Under the pieces are notes generated by a model that searched no databases, was not told the DNA's origin, and saw only the letters and a list, made by a program, of their open reading frames with translations. Below are positions 24,120 to 35,489 of a stretch of 64,000 nucleotides of DNA, one piece after another. This DNA is from Orientallactaga sibirica (Eukaryota > Chordata > Mammalia > Rodentia > Dipodidae), in NCBI GenBank assembly GCA_036365145.1, contig JAEOAD010000055.1, positions 3,596,001 through 3,660,000 of the forward strand. Direction: 5' to 3'. Both the position numbers and the translations under genes were made by a program. Position 1 is the stretch's first letter. Every line of letters starts with the position of its first letter.

Positions 24120-24124
24120 GGTTG

Positions 24125-24235
24125 TTGTCCAGCAGGTCGTAAGTCTGAAACCTTGTTGCTGCCTCCGTGAGTTACCGTGGGAACGTCATTTAACCTCTCA
24201 GCCATTTGAGGATGTGCTTTACAAGAAAAGACAGG
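24125..24235 (+). mobile_element. MIR-like remnant next to the 5S pseudogene
   Basis: GAAACCTTGTTGCTGCCTCC and GGAACGTCATTTAACCTCTC correspond to the MIR core around 'GTCACTTAACCTCTC'. Confidence 0.55.
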
Positions 24236-24626
24236 AAGGAATGTTCAGAGTAAGAGTGAGAATCAGAAGGACCTGTGGAAGTTTACAGCGTTCGTTGCAT
24301 CCTTCACTCGTTTTTCTTGCTAGATCGGTCCATCCGGTTACTTCAGCTTTTCCCAAGTGACCTGGCGTCTGTCCGCCATCCTGTGATGAACACTCTTGTC
24401 TTAAATATATTGCATAAATCTGTAAGCTTGAAGGAAATTCCCATAGTTGGACCCATAATGCCTTGTGTTGTTTCTTGCGTTCAAACGCTGTAATAAATAC
24501 TAAATTTGGTACTTACCTTGTGGGTTTTCTCAGACCTAAAACATGCTGCTTCCTATCCCTGGACCCAGAAGACCTAAGCTCAGTTCTGAAGCAAAAAGTA
24601 ACTTGTCATTTTTGTTTTTCTTCTAG

Positions 24627-25329
24627 TGACAGACATCACACCTCCAGTGCCATCCCTGTTCCAAAGAGACAGAGCTCTGTACTTGGGGGTGCAGATAGAG
24701 GCTTCTCTGGGGCAATCCCTTCACCAGACCAAGGACATCGGAAACGGGCCAGCTCAGAGGATGAGAGACTCCAGTATAAAACCCCTCCTCCCAGCTACAG
24801 CTCAGCATCAGCACAGCCGGGGACCACCATGCCCTCGGGGGGAGAAATGGACAGGAAGACCACCTCTCTGTCCTCCTCCTTGGACACCTCCTTGGACTTC
24901 TCCAAAGAAAACAAGAAGACAGGAGTGAATTTGGGTGACAGTGTAAATGGAGGCCATGTGAATATGGGCACTAGCCAAGAACAAGGAGAGGCCCTGCCTG
25001 GGCACCCCGCCACAGTGAATGGCACCGTACTGCCCAGTGAGCAGGCTGGCCCCACTGGCATCCCACTTGCAGGCGAGTTCCACCCGGCCTCGGAGGCCGA
25101 GCTCTGCTGTGCTGTGGAGCAAGCCGAAGAAATCATCGGGCTGGAAGCCACAGGCTTCACGTCAGGTGACCAGCTGGAAGCGTTCAGCTGCATCCCAGTG
25201 GACAGCGCTGTGGCGGTTGAGTGTGATGAGCAGGTGCTAGGAGAGTTTGAAGAGTTCTCCCGGAGGATCTACGCCCTGAACGAGAACGTGTCCAGCTTCC
25301 GCCGGCCACGCCGGAGCTCGGAGAAGTGA
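24627..25329 (+). CDS. Terminal coding exon of an unidentified gene
   Basis: The acceptor TTTGTTTTTCTTCTAG ends at 24626. The exon enters on the third base of a codon and stays open for 233 codons to TGA at 25327. The first ~110 residues are disordered and rich in Ser, Pro and Lys ([30 protein letters not shown]), with phosphorylation-type sites and a Ser/Leu/Asp-rich patch ([15 protein letters not shown]). The middle is low-complexity. The last ~70 residues look more structured: an acidic, probably helical segment ([17 protein letters not shown]), [28 protein letters not shown], then a basic tail [10 protein letters not shown]. No membrane segment or signal peptide. Sustained openness, GC-rich codons and absence of repeats make it convincingly coding. 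I looked for a family match from memory and have none. Upstream in-frame sequence from 24463 is intron. Confidence 0.85.
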
Positions 25330-26475
25330 AGTGAGCAGGCAGGCAGCGGGACCAGGGCAGAACCACTGCCCTCCATGAGCTAAAGCTACGCTTTTTAATA
25401 ATTACGACAGAATGATTATGAGCACAGGATATTCCTCGGAAAAGCTGACTTTGGGAATTGAGGAGGGACTCAGGATCACTGGGCATCAGTGGGCCAGACA
25501 GAGTTAGATTTTGCTTTCAAAATTTGCTTTTCAGTCCTGGTGATTGTTTGAAGGCCAAGTGACCCTCTAGTTGAAAGAGCTCAAGTCATCTTGCAGGCGT
25601 TTATCTGCTTTCTGTTCACACCTCTGTGTTATCCTCAGAGGAAAATGATAATATATAAGTAATATAATGAGCTCACCTTTAGTTTCTCATAAGCATTTGC
25701 CCTCACCATAGTTTATAAAACTTGCAAAATGGAATGTTCAGAAATAGCCTCCCGCCATTTTCTGAAGGGTCTGTGCCCATCTATTAGCTTCTCAACCAAG
25801 AAGCACAGTGGTGGTTCTGTACACAGGCCTTTGATCCCCGAGTGCCACGCTCAACCAGTAGACCCCACTGTTGCGCTGCTTTCACAGGGTCATGACGATG
25901 CATATCCACTGGTCTACAGCCAGTAGTCACGACCCGTCTCTTCTAGTGAGCCATCCCCTGACATAGCTCCTGAATTAGATGAACAACTGCCTCTGCTGCA
26001 TCCCAGAGGACCCTCAGGAACCCCAAGGTTACCACAGATAGACACCATCCAGTTCCCTTTGGGGGCAGATGCTGTGCTCCAAAATTGGGCATGCTTTCTG
26101 GCAGCATACTCACCAAACAAAAATTTCTAGGTGTGAATCCCATGTTAATTTATTACATTTGAGTCAGAAGGAAGGCTTTGTACATGAAAAAGTATAGGTA
26201 GCAAGTCAGGCTGTCCAATATGCAAACTGTAAGAAGTTGAGATTGGATTAGGAGACTAGATGAAGCATAGACTATTGATATGTGTGCAATTTCATAATAT
26301 TAAATTATGTTTTTTGAAGTCCACTTGTCATTCCTGAATTCAGATGTCATTTGCTGTTGCTTTATCCATTATGTATCCATGGACATTGCCTCAGGGTTGC
26401 AAGCTCTTTAAGGGAAATTTATCCACATATCCATGTATTGTATAGAAGAATAAAAATTGAATTTACTTCACCTGA
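25330..26475 (+). other. 3' UTR of the terminal exon (inferred)
   Basis: Repeat-free sequence from the stop codon to just after the first AATAAA. The end is inferred from that signal. The transcript could run on to AATAAA-containing sites near 27510 or 27880. Confidence 0.5.
26449..26454 (+). promoter_or_regulatory. Candidate poly(A) signal AATAAA
   Basis: First canonical hexamer after the stop codon, about 1.1 kb downstream. It is followed by a T-rich stretch (GATTGTTTTTCC) near 26479, as expected of a downstream element. Confidence 0.55.
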
Positions 26476-26479
26476 CCTG

Positions 26480-28360
26480 ATTGTTTTTCCCAGCTTTGAA
26501 CTCCCTCTTAATCCTACATCTTACGTTATATCACAACAAGACTAGCCTGAGCAAAAGCCGTGGCTGATGCTGTTGACTTTGTTTGCATTTACACGCTGTG
26601 GTGTATAGCAACACGCATACTTCACAGGTGTACTCCCATGTAACAGGACTTGTCCCACACAGTAACTTAACCCATCGTTTCACAATCATGTCCATAGTAT
26701 GTCCAGGCATTCCTGGGTTCAGCTTTATTTCGCAGCTACGTTGCTCAGTAGGCTTTCTTGTTATTTCTGCACAGTGAACTCAGAGTTGCTGCACAGCAGT
26801 CAGACCCAACTCTCGTGCAACTGGAAGCTTTAACTTAATCTGAGTAAATCGAATTTCTCATGAAGAACTGGGGCTACTTGAGACCTGGAGCGGGAGTTTC
26901 TTTGACAGGCTGTAGGTTCCTCCAGGGAGGTGACATCTCTAAAAGCAAACAGAGGTCGTGTCAGCAGTGAAGACAATGTCATGTGTTCTTGGGCAAGGGG
27001 ATGGACTTTAAGCATTGCACACACACAAATGGCAAATTCAGTACGTTCTGTCACAGGCACCCAGCCTGGCTCTGGCACCGCCAAGCGTCTGACCAGGGCT
27101 CATCTCAGGGTCCGCACAGCCAGGTAGAACTCCGTGCTCGAGCTCCTGCATCAGCCACTGTCCTGTACACTCCCTGAGTTTGGGCTTCTCCCTCACACAG
27201 CTTGGAAGGAGCCCTCTTTCGCATGGGATCACATTGCCCAAACCTGTCAGTAGCTGCCCACACTTCGGCATGACCCATACTGCCCAGTGATGCATGCAAC
27301 ACCAATGTTTAGGCCTGGGGATCTGCATTTGCATTTCTTTGATATCTACCATTTTGTCTGGACCTCAGTAGGACATCCCCTATTAAAAGCCTCCAAAGCT
27401 GCAGAATTCATTTTGCCTCTGTTTAAAGTGTCCAAGACCAAAATGCAAGGCAAGATGAATAGCTTTATCTCCTAATCTTTTAAATTAGTCTTGCAAATCA
27501 CTTAAAAAATAAAATTTGCTCGCAAGAGGAAATGGAAACGTATTACTATCCGTTTCTGAGCTGCTAAGAGCCCTTTCAGTGTTCATATGGTCGAGACCTT
27601 TTTAACAGCCAGCAAATATTATCAGATGAAGATTTGCTTGTGTTATTCTCTCTCCATTTCCCCTTGCCCACTTTAGAAATTCCAGAGACTTTTTTTCCCC
27701 TCCCAGAATATTAGTGTTGGACGTTTATATCTAGCTATATATATTTTTTTTAGCAGTTCTAATGGTGCCCATTTATCCTGACCTAACTGGTTATTTAAAT
27801 AATTTTTAAACCACCACCAATAATAAATGGCATGTGAAACTGGTCTGTTGGTAACTGGAAGAAAACTCAGCATCTGTATTTATAAAATAAAATCAATTAG
27901 TATTTATTTTGAGCTAAAAGTGTATGTTATTTCCCGATTATGCCTGAGTCCTGTCTTCATTGTTTTGAAGGTCATCTGAAGCCGGGTTAATGATGACATC
28001 TTGTTCTTACGTAACCATTGAGTGTTTTGGAGTGCACACTGTGTGCACGTGTCCACGCGTGGGCCTGGGCTAAACAGACTGAGCATGGAGATCACTGTGT
28101 CTTGACCTCTGTCACGTTCTCTAGTTGGGGAGCCCATAGCCATGTTGACAATTAATCATAACTCAGTGTAATCACTCCATAATAGAGAAGCATGTCACGT
28201 AATAGGAAGGCAAGAAAGCTATTCCTACTGATGGAGGCTGTGTGGATGAAAGAGGTGTAGGATCTGACGTGATGGAGGGCATAGCATGGGCAGACACCAA
28301 CCCAGACGCTCAGCAGATCCTTGTGCATATGTGTTTGGAAAGCAGAGAGGAATTGGATGG
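26480..28360. other. Unique AT-rich sequence, no gene seen
   Basis: Almost 1.9 kb without a recognisable SINE, unusual here, so either an extended 3' UTR or constrained non-coding DNA. 27470-27900 is especially AT-rich, with AATAAAATTTGC (27509) and AATAAAATCAATTAG (27886). Overlapping frames of 60-100 codons show no coding character. Confidence 0.45.
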
Positions 28361-28363
28361 TTT

Positions 28364-28550
28364 TAAAAATATATTTTATTTACTTATTTGAGAGAGAATG
28401 GGTGCATGCCCGGGCCTCTAGCCACTGCAGTTCAACTCCTGATGCATGTGCCACCTTGTACATTTGGTTTACATGGGTACTGAGGAATCAAACCTGGGTC
28501 CTTAGGCCTCACAGGCAAGCACCTTAACTGCTAAGCCATCTCTCCAGCCC
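28364..28550 (-). mobile_element. T-SINE
   Basis: AAAAATATATTTTATTTAC to CTAAGCCATCTCTCCAGCCC. Confidence 0.92.
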
Positions 28551-28598
28551 AGAAGCAGGCTGCTGCAAAGGACCTTCCTAGGGTGTTTAAAGCAGAAT

Positions 28599-28827
28599 CG
28601 TGGGGCTTGGGAAATGACTCAGTTGGTAAAGTGCTCACCCTTTCAGCACGATGACCCGAGTTCAATCCTTAGAACCCTTGTAAATAAAAAACCAGGTGTG
28701 GTGGAGTGTGCTTGTAAGCTCAGCGCTGGGGAGGCAGAGATGGGCAGATACCTGGGGCCCACTGGCCAGCATGTCTAGCCTACTTAACTAAGTGAGTTCC
28801 AGGCCCATGGGAGACCTTGCTTCAAAA
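28599..28827 (+). mobile_element. ID/B1 composite SINE (B4-like)
   Basis: Head GGGCTTGGGAAATGACTCAG, then AACCAGGTGTGGTGGAGTG and GAGACCTTGCTTCAAAAAGA. Confidence 0.7.
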
Positions 28828-28830
28828 AGA

Positions 28831-28994
28831 GCCGGGCGTGGTGGCGCACGCCTTTAATCCCAGCACTCGGGAGGCAGAGGTAGGAGGATCACCATGAGTT
28901 CGAGGCCACCCTGAGACTACATGGTGAATTCCAGGTCAGCCTGGGCCAGAGTGAGACCCTACCTCGAAAAAAAAAAAAAAAAAAAAAAAAAAAG
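28831..28994 (+). mobile_element. B1-type SINE
   Basis: Near-consensus copy with a ~27-A tail, placed immediately after the composite SINE's own A-rich end. Confidence 0.95.
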
Positions 28995-29248
28995 ATAGAC
29001 AAAATCACAACCAAGGTCATCTTCTGGCCACGCACCCATACACAGCACACACAACACAGAGGAGCAACTCAGTTAAATCATTAGAGTCATAACTAGCAGC
29101 TGCTTGAGCTGGAGTCTAGTGATGCTGGCTCAAGTCCAGCTATTCTTCTTTTCCCTTTTTCTCTGTGAAAAAAAAAAATGTATCCAAGAAAAAGAAAAAA
29201 AAAGAAATGTATCCCATAGGGCTGTGGCCTCTTAGAAATGCATTCCAT

Positions 29249-29435
29249 GGGGGCTGGAGAGATGGCTCAGCATTTAAGGTACTTGCCTGCAAAGCCTAAC
29301 AACCCAGGTTCAATTCCCAGTACCTACATAAAACCAGATGCACAAAGTAGTGCATGTATCTGGAGTTCATTTGCAGCAGCTAGAGGCCCTGGCATGTCCA
29401 TTTTATCTGTCTCTTGTCTTGTAAATAAATAAGTT
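29249..29435 (+). mobile_element. T-SINE interrupted by a B1
   Basis: Body and tail GTAAATAAATAAGTT. The tail resumes after the nested B1 at 29608. Confidence 0.92.
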
Positions 29436-29607
29436 GGTTTTTTTTTTTTTTTTTTTTTTTTTGGTTTTGCGAGATAGGGTCTCACTCTGGTCCAGACTGA
29501 CCTGGAATTAACTATGTAGTCTCAGGGTGGCCTTGAACTCTCGGCGATCCTCCTACCTCTGCCTCCCAAGTGCTGGGATTAAAGGCGTGCGCCACCACAC
29601 CTGGCTT
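29436..29607 (-). mobile_element. B1-type SINE nested in a T-SINE tail
   Basis: TSD AATAAATAAGTT at 29424-29435 and 29608-29619, inside the A-rich tail of the host SINE. Confidence 0.95.
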
Positions 29608-29649
29608 AATAAATAAGTTTTTTTAAAAAAAAAAAAAAAAAAGGAAAGA

Positions 29650-29875
29650 GGGCTGGAGAGATGGCTTAGCAGTTAAGGTGTGTGCTGGCAAAGCCTAAGG
29701 ACCCCGGTTCGATTCTCCAGGTCCCACGTAAGCCAGATGCACATGGTGGCACATGCGTCTGGAGTTCGTTTGCTGTGGCTAGAGGCCCTCGTGTGCCCAT
29801 TCTCACTGTTTCTCTCTCTCTCTCTCAATCCTTCTCTCTGTCTCTAATAAATAAATAAAAATAATAAAATCTTTA
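29650..29875 (+). mobile_element. T-SINE
   Basis: Full-length. The preceding AAAAGGAAAGA recurs after its tail at 29884, a likely TSD. Confidence 0.93.
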
Positions 29876-29899
29876 TTTAAAAAAAAAGGAAAGAAATGT

Positions 29900-30112
29900 G
29901 GGCTGGAGAGATGGCTTAGTAATTAAGGCATTTGCCTGGAAAGCCAAAGGACTTGGGCTCAATTCCCCAGGAACCACATAAGCCAGGTGCATAAGGTGGC
30001 GCATGCATCTAGAGTATGTTTGCAGCAGCTGGATACCCTGGTGCACACATTTACTCTCTCTCTCTCTCTCTCTCTCTCTCAGTCTCCCTCTCAAATAAAT
30101 AAAAATAAAATA
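29900..30112 (+). mobile_element. T-SINE
   Basis: Long CT tail, TCAAATAAATAAAAAT end. Third T-SINE in the same orientation within 900 bp. Confidence 0.93.
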
Positions 30113-30384
30113 TTTTTTAAAATAAATGAATGTATCGCATGGGCCCGTGTCCTCAATGAGCTTGCTGTGGACCAGAGCAGTGGCCTCTTCTCTTGGGAAG
30201 CTGAGTTCCCAATGCCCTGCCAGGGCAGCTGGTCACTTCTCTGCCACTGCTGCCTTGAAGCCATGGCCCTTGTCAAGTCATCAGACTTTTAAGAGCCTCT
30301 GTTTGGTTAATCTATAAAAACTTGGAAAGAATCCTGTCCTTACTGGCCACATTGGTGTGGAGCTCCTTCATTTGGTGGGAGGCC

Positions 30385-30480
30385 TGAGGCTTGCCATCCT
30401 GTTGTGGCTCTGGCACAGTAACCCGCTCTGAATCGGGGTCCTGATCTGTGAAGTAGGGATGTTACACCCCCCCAAAGCTG
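30385..30480 (+). mobile_element. MIR-like remnant
   Basis: CTGGCACAGTAACCCGCTCT and CCTGATCTGTGAAGTAGGGAT match the 'CACTTAACCTCTC' and 'CATCTGTAAAATGGG' blocks. Confidence 0.55.
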
Positions 30481-30504
30481 ACAGTGTTAGGCCAGATAAA
30501 CATT

Positions 30505-30700
30505 GCGTGCATGCACGCTCGTGTGCAGAGGCCAGAAGAGGATGCTGTGTCCTATAGCTTTGTTTCCTTGAGACAGTCTCTCACTCATCTCGGGACTCTC
30601 CATTTTCCAGTTAGACTAGGTGACCAGATGTGCACAGCTATGCCTGGCTTTTTACGTGGGTTCCAGGGCTTGAACTGAGCCCTCTCCTAAGTACTCAATG
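30505..30700 (-). mobile_element. Old SINE-like rodent repeat, partial
   Basis: GCATGCACGCTCGTGTGC, GAGGCCAGAAGAGGATG, TTCCTTGAGACAGTCTCTC and TACGTGGGTTCCAGGGCTTG in the expected order. The right end is missing. Confidence 0.5.
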
Positions 30701-30704
30701 CCCT

Positions 30705-31415
30705 TCCAAACTCTATATGTACATTGGGGGGAAGGAGTTGGTCATTCAACATGGCTTTCTTTGACCAGCTGCATCCGACTTTGGAGGGGTCATGGGGATC
30801 CTCTGATACATACCACTGAGTTCCAGCAGGCCTGTTTTCAGGTGTGTGGGTGGAGTGAGACGCAGTGCTGCTGCGTGGCTAAGGTGCTTCATGCACCTGG
30901 TTCACACCTGACCATGTGAGCTGCTCCAGGCCCCTCATCTGCAGTGTTCAGCACAGTTGCTGGTGGCTCATCCAGCTGAACTGGTGCCCAGAGCTCTGCA
31001 TGGATTTCAAGTAGATAGCTTTCTTTCTTTCTTTTTCTTGTAGCGCGTCTAATTACAGTTTTGTAGGTAGACAGCTCAGCCTTGTGGATTTTAAATGAAT
31101 GAAAAAACGCAGGCCTCTCATAATATCTAATGTATAATAATTTGCTGGAGCCTGGTAGTGTCAGCAATCCAGAGAAAGAGTGGCCATGCACCTAGACAAA
31201 GGTGAGAAAGACAGCCAGTTAGTGAGAGGGCCGTAGATGAGCCAACATGGAACTCCATAGGAGTCTTCAGTCCCCATCAAATTATAGCAGCAGGCCGGAA
31301 AAGCTTGGAGGTGGAATGGACAGAAAGGATCACAAATCACACAGGAGGTACCAGAAGGAAGACACCAGGACCCTGAGAAAGAAGACTACAGCCTGATAGA
31401 GGACAACAGATCCTT
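30705..31415. other. Intergenic, no gene seen
   Basis: Unique sequence with a TTTC tract near 31021. Frames on both strands are short. Confidence 0.5.
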
Positions 31416-31419
31416 GTCC

Positions 31420-31505
31420 CTGTGCAGCTAGCTGCTCCCTGGCTGTTACCTGGGCAAAGCGCTTGCCCTCTCTGAGTCATGTGCTCCTCTGTAGAGTGAC
31501 ATCAG
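31420..31505 (+). mobile_element. MIR-like remnant
   Basis: TACCTGGGCAAAGCGCTTGC and CCTCTCTGAGTCATGTGCTCC match the MIR core order. Confidence 0.6.
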
Positions 31506-31778
31506 TCCCATTCGAGTTTCTCTTTGAGCCTGACAGAAGCTCCTTCTCGGGCACTTGGGGCAAATTTGTACTAACCCTTCAGAATCCATCTCCTATTGCT
31601 CAGGGGCAGAGAACATGGGAGAAGACTCTGGTGTGTCATTCTGCCTGCTTGTGAAAAACTGGAACCTAGTCATTTAATGAAAGCCTATTTCACAGCAGCG
31701 TTTCACCACCATGTCACCTACTCAAAATCCTTGAGATAGGAAGACTAAAAAAATATATTTTTTTGAAAAATCAGCTTG

Positions 31779-31850
31779 GACTGGGGAGTATGGCTCAGTG
31801 GTAGACCATCTGCTGAGTATGCATGAGGCCCTAGGCTTGATTCCTCACAA
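31779..31850 (+). mobile_element. ID-like element
   Basis: GACTGGGGAGTATGGCTCAG, GTGGTAGACCATCTGCTGAG, CTTGATTCCTCAC. GAAAAATCAGCT to the left and GAAGAATCAGCT to the right of the CA tract are a probable TSD. Confidence 0.7.
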
Positions 31851-31852
31851 AC

Positions 31853-31882
<30 letters not shown>
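31849..31882. repeat. (CA)n microsatellite, interrupted
   Basis: CA dinucleotides broken by AAA. It forms the tail of the ID-like element. Confidence 0.9.
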
Positions 31883-31883
<1 letters not shown>

Positions 31884-32003
31884 GAAGAATCAGCTGATAG
31901 GATAGAGCCCAAATGTCAGATAAAGAACACAATTTCAGTTTGACAAGAAAATGGATAAAATAGTCTAAGCAATTATTTGAGATGGTTAAAATAAATTTTG
32001 AGG

Positions 32004-32290
32004 GGCTGGGGATGACTCAGTGGATAAAATATCTGTAGCTCAAGCCTGAATATCCAAATTCAATCCCCAGGTCCCACATAAAAAAAAGCCAGAAGCCATA
32101 GTGGGCTTCTGTAATCCCAGCACTCTGACTAGGATGGAGGTGGAGATGGGAGAATTTCCCAGAATCTCTCCATGAGGACAACAAAGAACAATGGCAGAAG
32201 GAGATTCTGAGAAGGCCTGCCTCAAATGGGATGGGGACAGTGAGGATAGACTCGAAAGCTGTCTTCAGACCTCCACACACAGTGCCACTC
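32004..32290 (+). mobile_element. ID/B1 composite SINE (B4-like)
   Basis: GGGGCTGGGGATGACTCAG head, AATCCCAGCACTCTGACTAG body. Diverged. A short GATA/GATG tract follows at 32306. Confidence 0.6.
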
Positions 32291-32357
32291 ACACATGAAG
32301 AAATTAGATAGATGATGGATAGATAATAGATAATATCTTTAAAAAGATAAATTTTGA

Positions 32358-32563
32358 GGGCTGGAAAGATGGCTTAGCAGTTAAGGCACTTTGCTGCAAA
32401 GCCTAAGAACTCATGTTTGAATCTCCAGGTCCCAGATAGCCAGATGCACAGTGACACAAGCACGCAATGTCTCACATTCACACAAGAGGGCACATGTGTC
32501 TGGAGTTCATTTACAGTGGCTGAAGGCCCTGGAGCACCCATTCTTTCTCTTTCTCTCTCTGTG

Positions 32564-32608
<45 letters not shown>
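32358..32608 (+). mobile_element. T-SINE, long-insert subfamily
   Basis: Typical head, but between GCCAGATGCACA and GGCACATGTGTCTGG it has an extra segment with GTGACACAAGCACGCAATG. It shares this with the copies at 38183, 51217, 62384 and 62727. It ends in a long (TC)n. Confidence 0.88.
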
Positions 32609-32610
<2 letters not shown>

Positions 32611-32627
32611 AATATATATATATTTTT

Positions 32628-32786
32628 GAGCTAGGCATGGTGGCACACATCTTTCATCCCAGCACTCAGGAAGCAGAGGTAGGAGGGTTGCTGTGAGTTT
32701 AAGGCCAGCCTGAGACTACATAGTGAATTCCAGGTCATCCTGGGCTAGAGCGAGATCCTATCTTGAAAAAATAAATAAATAAAATT
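32628..32786 (+). mobile_element. B1-type SINE
   Basis: GAGCTAGGCATGGTGGCAC to GAAAAAATAAATAAATAAAA. Its left edge abuts the AATATATATATA end of the previous SINE. Confidence 0.88.
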
Positions 32787-32833
32787 TGATGCTTTAAGGA
32801 TTTCATGTGTTCTCTCAAAAATTTATTTACAAG

Positions 32834-33010
32834 GGGCTGGGAGATGGCTCAGAAGTTAAAGGAACTTGCTTACAAAGCCTGCAGGCCCAGGTTCAATTCC
32901 CAAGCCACTCACATATGCCAAACCCAAAAAGTGGCACAAGTGTCTGGTGTTCCTTTGCAGCATGCAAGCATGCACACATGCATGCACATGTTAACAAATA
33001 ATAATTTAAA
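32834..33010 (+). mobile_element. T-SINE, 3' part altered
   Basis: Standard head. The tail is replaced by a GCATGCAAGCATGCACAC-type tract before AACAAATAATAATTT. Confidence 0.85.
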
Positions 33011-33391
33011 CAAAAAGGATTTTTACAAACCTTTTCTTTTACTTCACTTATTGGAAGTATGTTACTCCTCAAAGAACCCAGCACCGCTATGTGTACCCAC
33101 AGATCGTAGATCTTCGGGGTCCAGAGCTCAGCCTTCTAGCCAACAATCCTCGACCTTTTCCTGACTCAACAGATGTCTCCAGAGCTTGCTGACCTCGAGG
33201 CCAGGCCTTTTGCTCCCCCAAACCCACTAGGCACTTCTTGGCCTCACCCAAGATAAACTATCTTCAGTGACACACAGCAGGTATGGGGGAGTAGCATACG
33301 TGAGCATAGACCCCCAAGAGTGTATAAGCCAAACCTGTGTTTTGGTCATCTAAGAGCTCTGTGAATCCCAATGTGTGTCAAACTCATCTTT
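33011..33391. other. Intergenic, no gene seen
   Basis: Unique sequence; nothing coding supported. Confidence 0.5.
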
Positions 33392-33595
33392 GAGCTGGAG
33401 AGATAGATGGCTTAGTGGTTAAGGCACTTGCCTGCCAGGCCTCAGGATCCAGGTTCAATTCCCCAGTACCCAGGAAAGCCAGATGCATAAGGTGGTACAT
33501 ACATGTGGAGTTCATTTGCAGTGGCTGGAGGCCCTGGCATGCCCATTCTTTCCTCCCCCACCACCCACCGCCATCTCTCTCTCATACACATGCGT

Positions 33596-33640
<45 letters not shown>

Positions 33641-33652
33641 TAAATAATTTTT
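33392..33652 (+). mobile_element. T-SINE with (CA)n tail
   Basis: Head has an ATAGATGG duplication (GAGATAGATGGCTTAGTGG). The tail holds about 20 CA repeats at 33599-33638 before AAATAAATAATTT. Confidence 0.92.
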
Positions 33653-33768
33653 TTTTAAAAGTCATCCTTCACCTTTAGGGGTACAACTGTCCCAAGATTA
33701 AGTAAGACTATAAAACTGAATTTGGGTTCAAAAAAAAAAGAGGTGCGCATTTGAAGAGTTACAATTCT

Positions 33769-33985
33769 TTTTTTAAATAAATTTATTTATTAGAGACAGA
33801 GAGAGGAAGAGAGAGAGAGAGAGAAAAGTGAGAATGGGTGCACCAGGGCCTCTAGCCACTGCAAACGAACTCCAGATGCATGTGCCATGATGTGCATCCA
33901 GCTTGTCATGGGAGCTGGAGAATCAAACCTGGATCCTTAAGCTTCGCAGGCAAGCACCTTAACGGCTAAGCCATCTCTCCAGCCC
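33769..33985 (-). mobile_element. T-SINE
   Basis: TSD AGAGTTACAATTCTT / AGAGTTACCATTCTT (one mismatch) flanks it at about 33754 and 33986. Confidence 0.93.
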
Positions 33986-34059
33986 AGAGTTACCATTCTT
34001 GTTAAGCACCCAGTGAGAAGCCAGGGCCCTGTTGACCTCACAAGCCCTACAGCACTTGC

Positions 34060-34240
34060 CCTGGTGACGCTGTGTCTGTCCCAGTGCACATGATTGCAAT
34101 GGATCCTGATGACAGCCCTAGCGGATGTGAGCAAGGTGTTACCATCGCCACCTGACCTGGGCAATCAGCAAGAAGCTCTCAAGGGAGGGCCGCCTGCTAA
34201 AGATCACAAAGGTCCCAGTGCCATAATGGGACTAGATTAG
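34060..34240 (-). mobile_element. MIR-like remnant
   Basis: GATCCTGATGACAGCCCTAG, TTACCATCGCC and GATCACAAAGGTCCCAGTG resemble a reverse MIR. Confidence 0.45.
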
Positions 34241-34244
34241 GGCA

Positions 34245-35485
34245 TGACCTTTCCCCAGGGGTCCTTTCTTCTATACCCCAAGTCCCACAGAGACCCTGAA
34301 CCCCTTTCCCTGTGTCAGTTCTTCCTCATTCAACAGCTGGGAAGGGGAGCAGATCTGGGAAAAGACATTCCTGTATGGAGAGGGGAAAATTCACCACCTT
34401 ACAGGCACTGCACCGTGGGGCGAGATACCACGCTGTGGAGGAGAAAGTGTGTATTTTATAACTCTTGGAAAATAACGCAACAACCCAGAGGCCCTGAGGT
34501 TAGCATGTAAACTCACAGATGTACAAGATGCAGGACACAGGAAAGGGTTGAGAACTCCTAACCTTTGTGGTGTCTAACAGATGGGTCAGAGGATTAGATT
34601 AGGTGTGGCTGCCAGCCAGGCAAGAGGCAAAAACAGAGGCATTGCCTGTATTCATCCAGGTGCCAATGAATTACTGACTTCACGCTGCAAGCCAAGCCCT
34701 GGCGCAGCTCCATGGAAAAGATACACAGGTACACAAGGCTGCCACCCTCTGAAAGCGGTCAGGCATGTGGCCAAGACAGGAGGGTGCAAAAAGCTGTGAA
34801 GGCTTGGGGGATAGGTGGGATGGGTGGGGAGGAGTGGGGAGGAGCTCTTGGGAGGCCACCGACAGGGTTCAGCAGAAGACCCAGGTGTGCATAGGAAGGA
34901 GATGGGAAGAAAAGCCTTGGGGAAGCCATGGAGACTGCACAAGTTGCCAGGGTGAACGGTGAGGCAACAAGGAAGGTAGTGACAGTACACAGCCTCAGGG
35001 GACCTCCATCAGAGCCATCTCAAGGTGAGGGAGCCCTGAGGAAGTAGAGGGGGAGTGTAGGCAACTCTTGTGAGAAGTGTGGCTGTAAAGAAGTAAAAGG
35101 AAAAAAGAGGTTATGGGAGAGGAATGGGAGTCAGAGGGAAGGGCCCAGTGAATGCTCCTGGGATGGAGCCAGTAGTAGCTGGGAGAAGGAGAAGGAGAAG
35201 ACAGGACCATGGAAGGAGCAAGCCCCGCGTGATAGACAGGGGAGCTGGAAGTAGACAGATGGCAAGCTGTGGCCTTTGCCTCCTGGCTCCTGAGGACAGA
35301 TAACTTGAGATGGGACCCATGGGACTCGATCAGGCCTTGATTGCAAAAGGAACACCCTGAGGGTAGCTGGGGAGCTATGTGGGCCTCTGAGAAGAGATGC
35401 AATTTGGGGGAGAAGGTTGGATGGCTGGCTAGCTGCCCGTGGGTCCCTCGTGGCTAGAGGAGCCAGCTGGGTTAAATTGCCTCCT
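34245..35485. other. Intergenic, purine-rich, no gene seen
   Basis: From about 34800 to 35440 the plus strand is strongly GA-rich. The minus strand therefore shows long Ser/Pro/Leu-rich frames (34652-34990, 34995-35402, 35131-35490), which I attribute to composition. Confidence 0.5.
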
Positions 35486-35489
35486 CCCA

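Noticed and set aside
24324..24493. Exon after the CTAG acceptor at 24323
   Set aside because: Joining it to the exon at 2628 would create TGA, it has no clear donor, and the sequence beyond is AT-rich. A partly open frame is not enough.
24463..24626. In-frame N-terminal extension of the terminal exon starting at an ATG at 24463
   Set aside because: A strong acceptor at 24626 and intron-like TTTTTGTTTTTC sequence interrupt it, so the upstream open stretch is probably intronic read-through.
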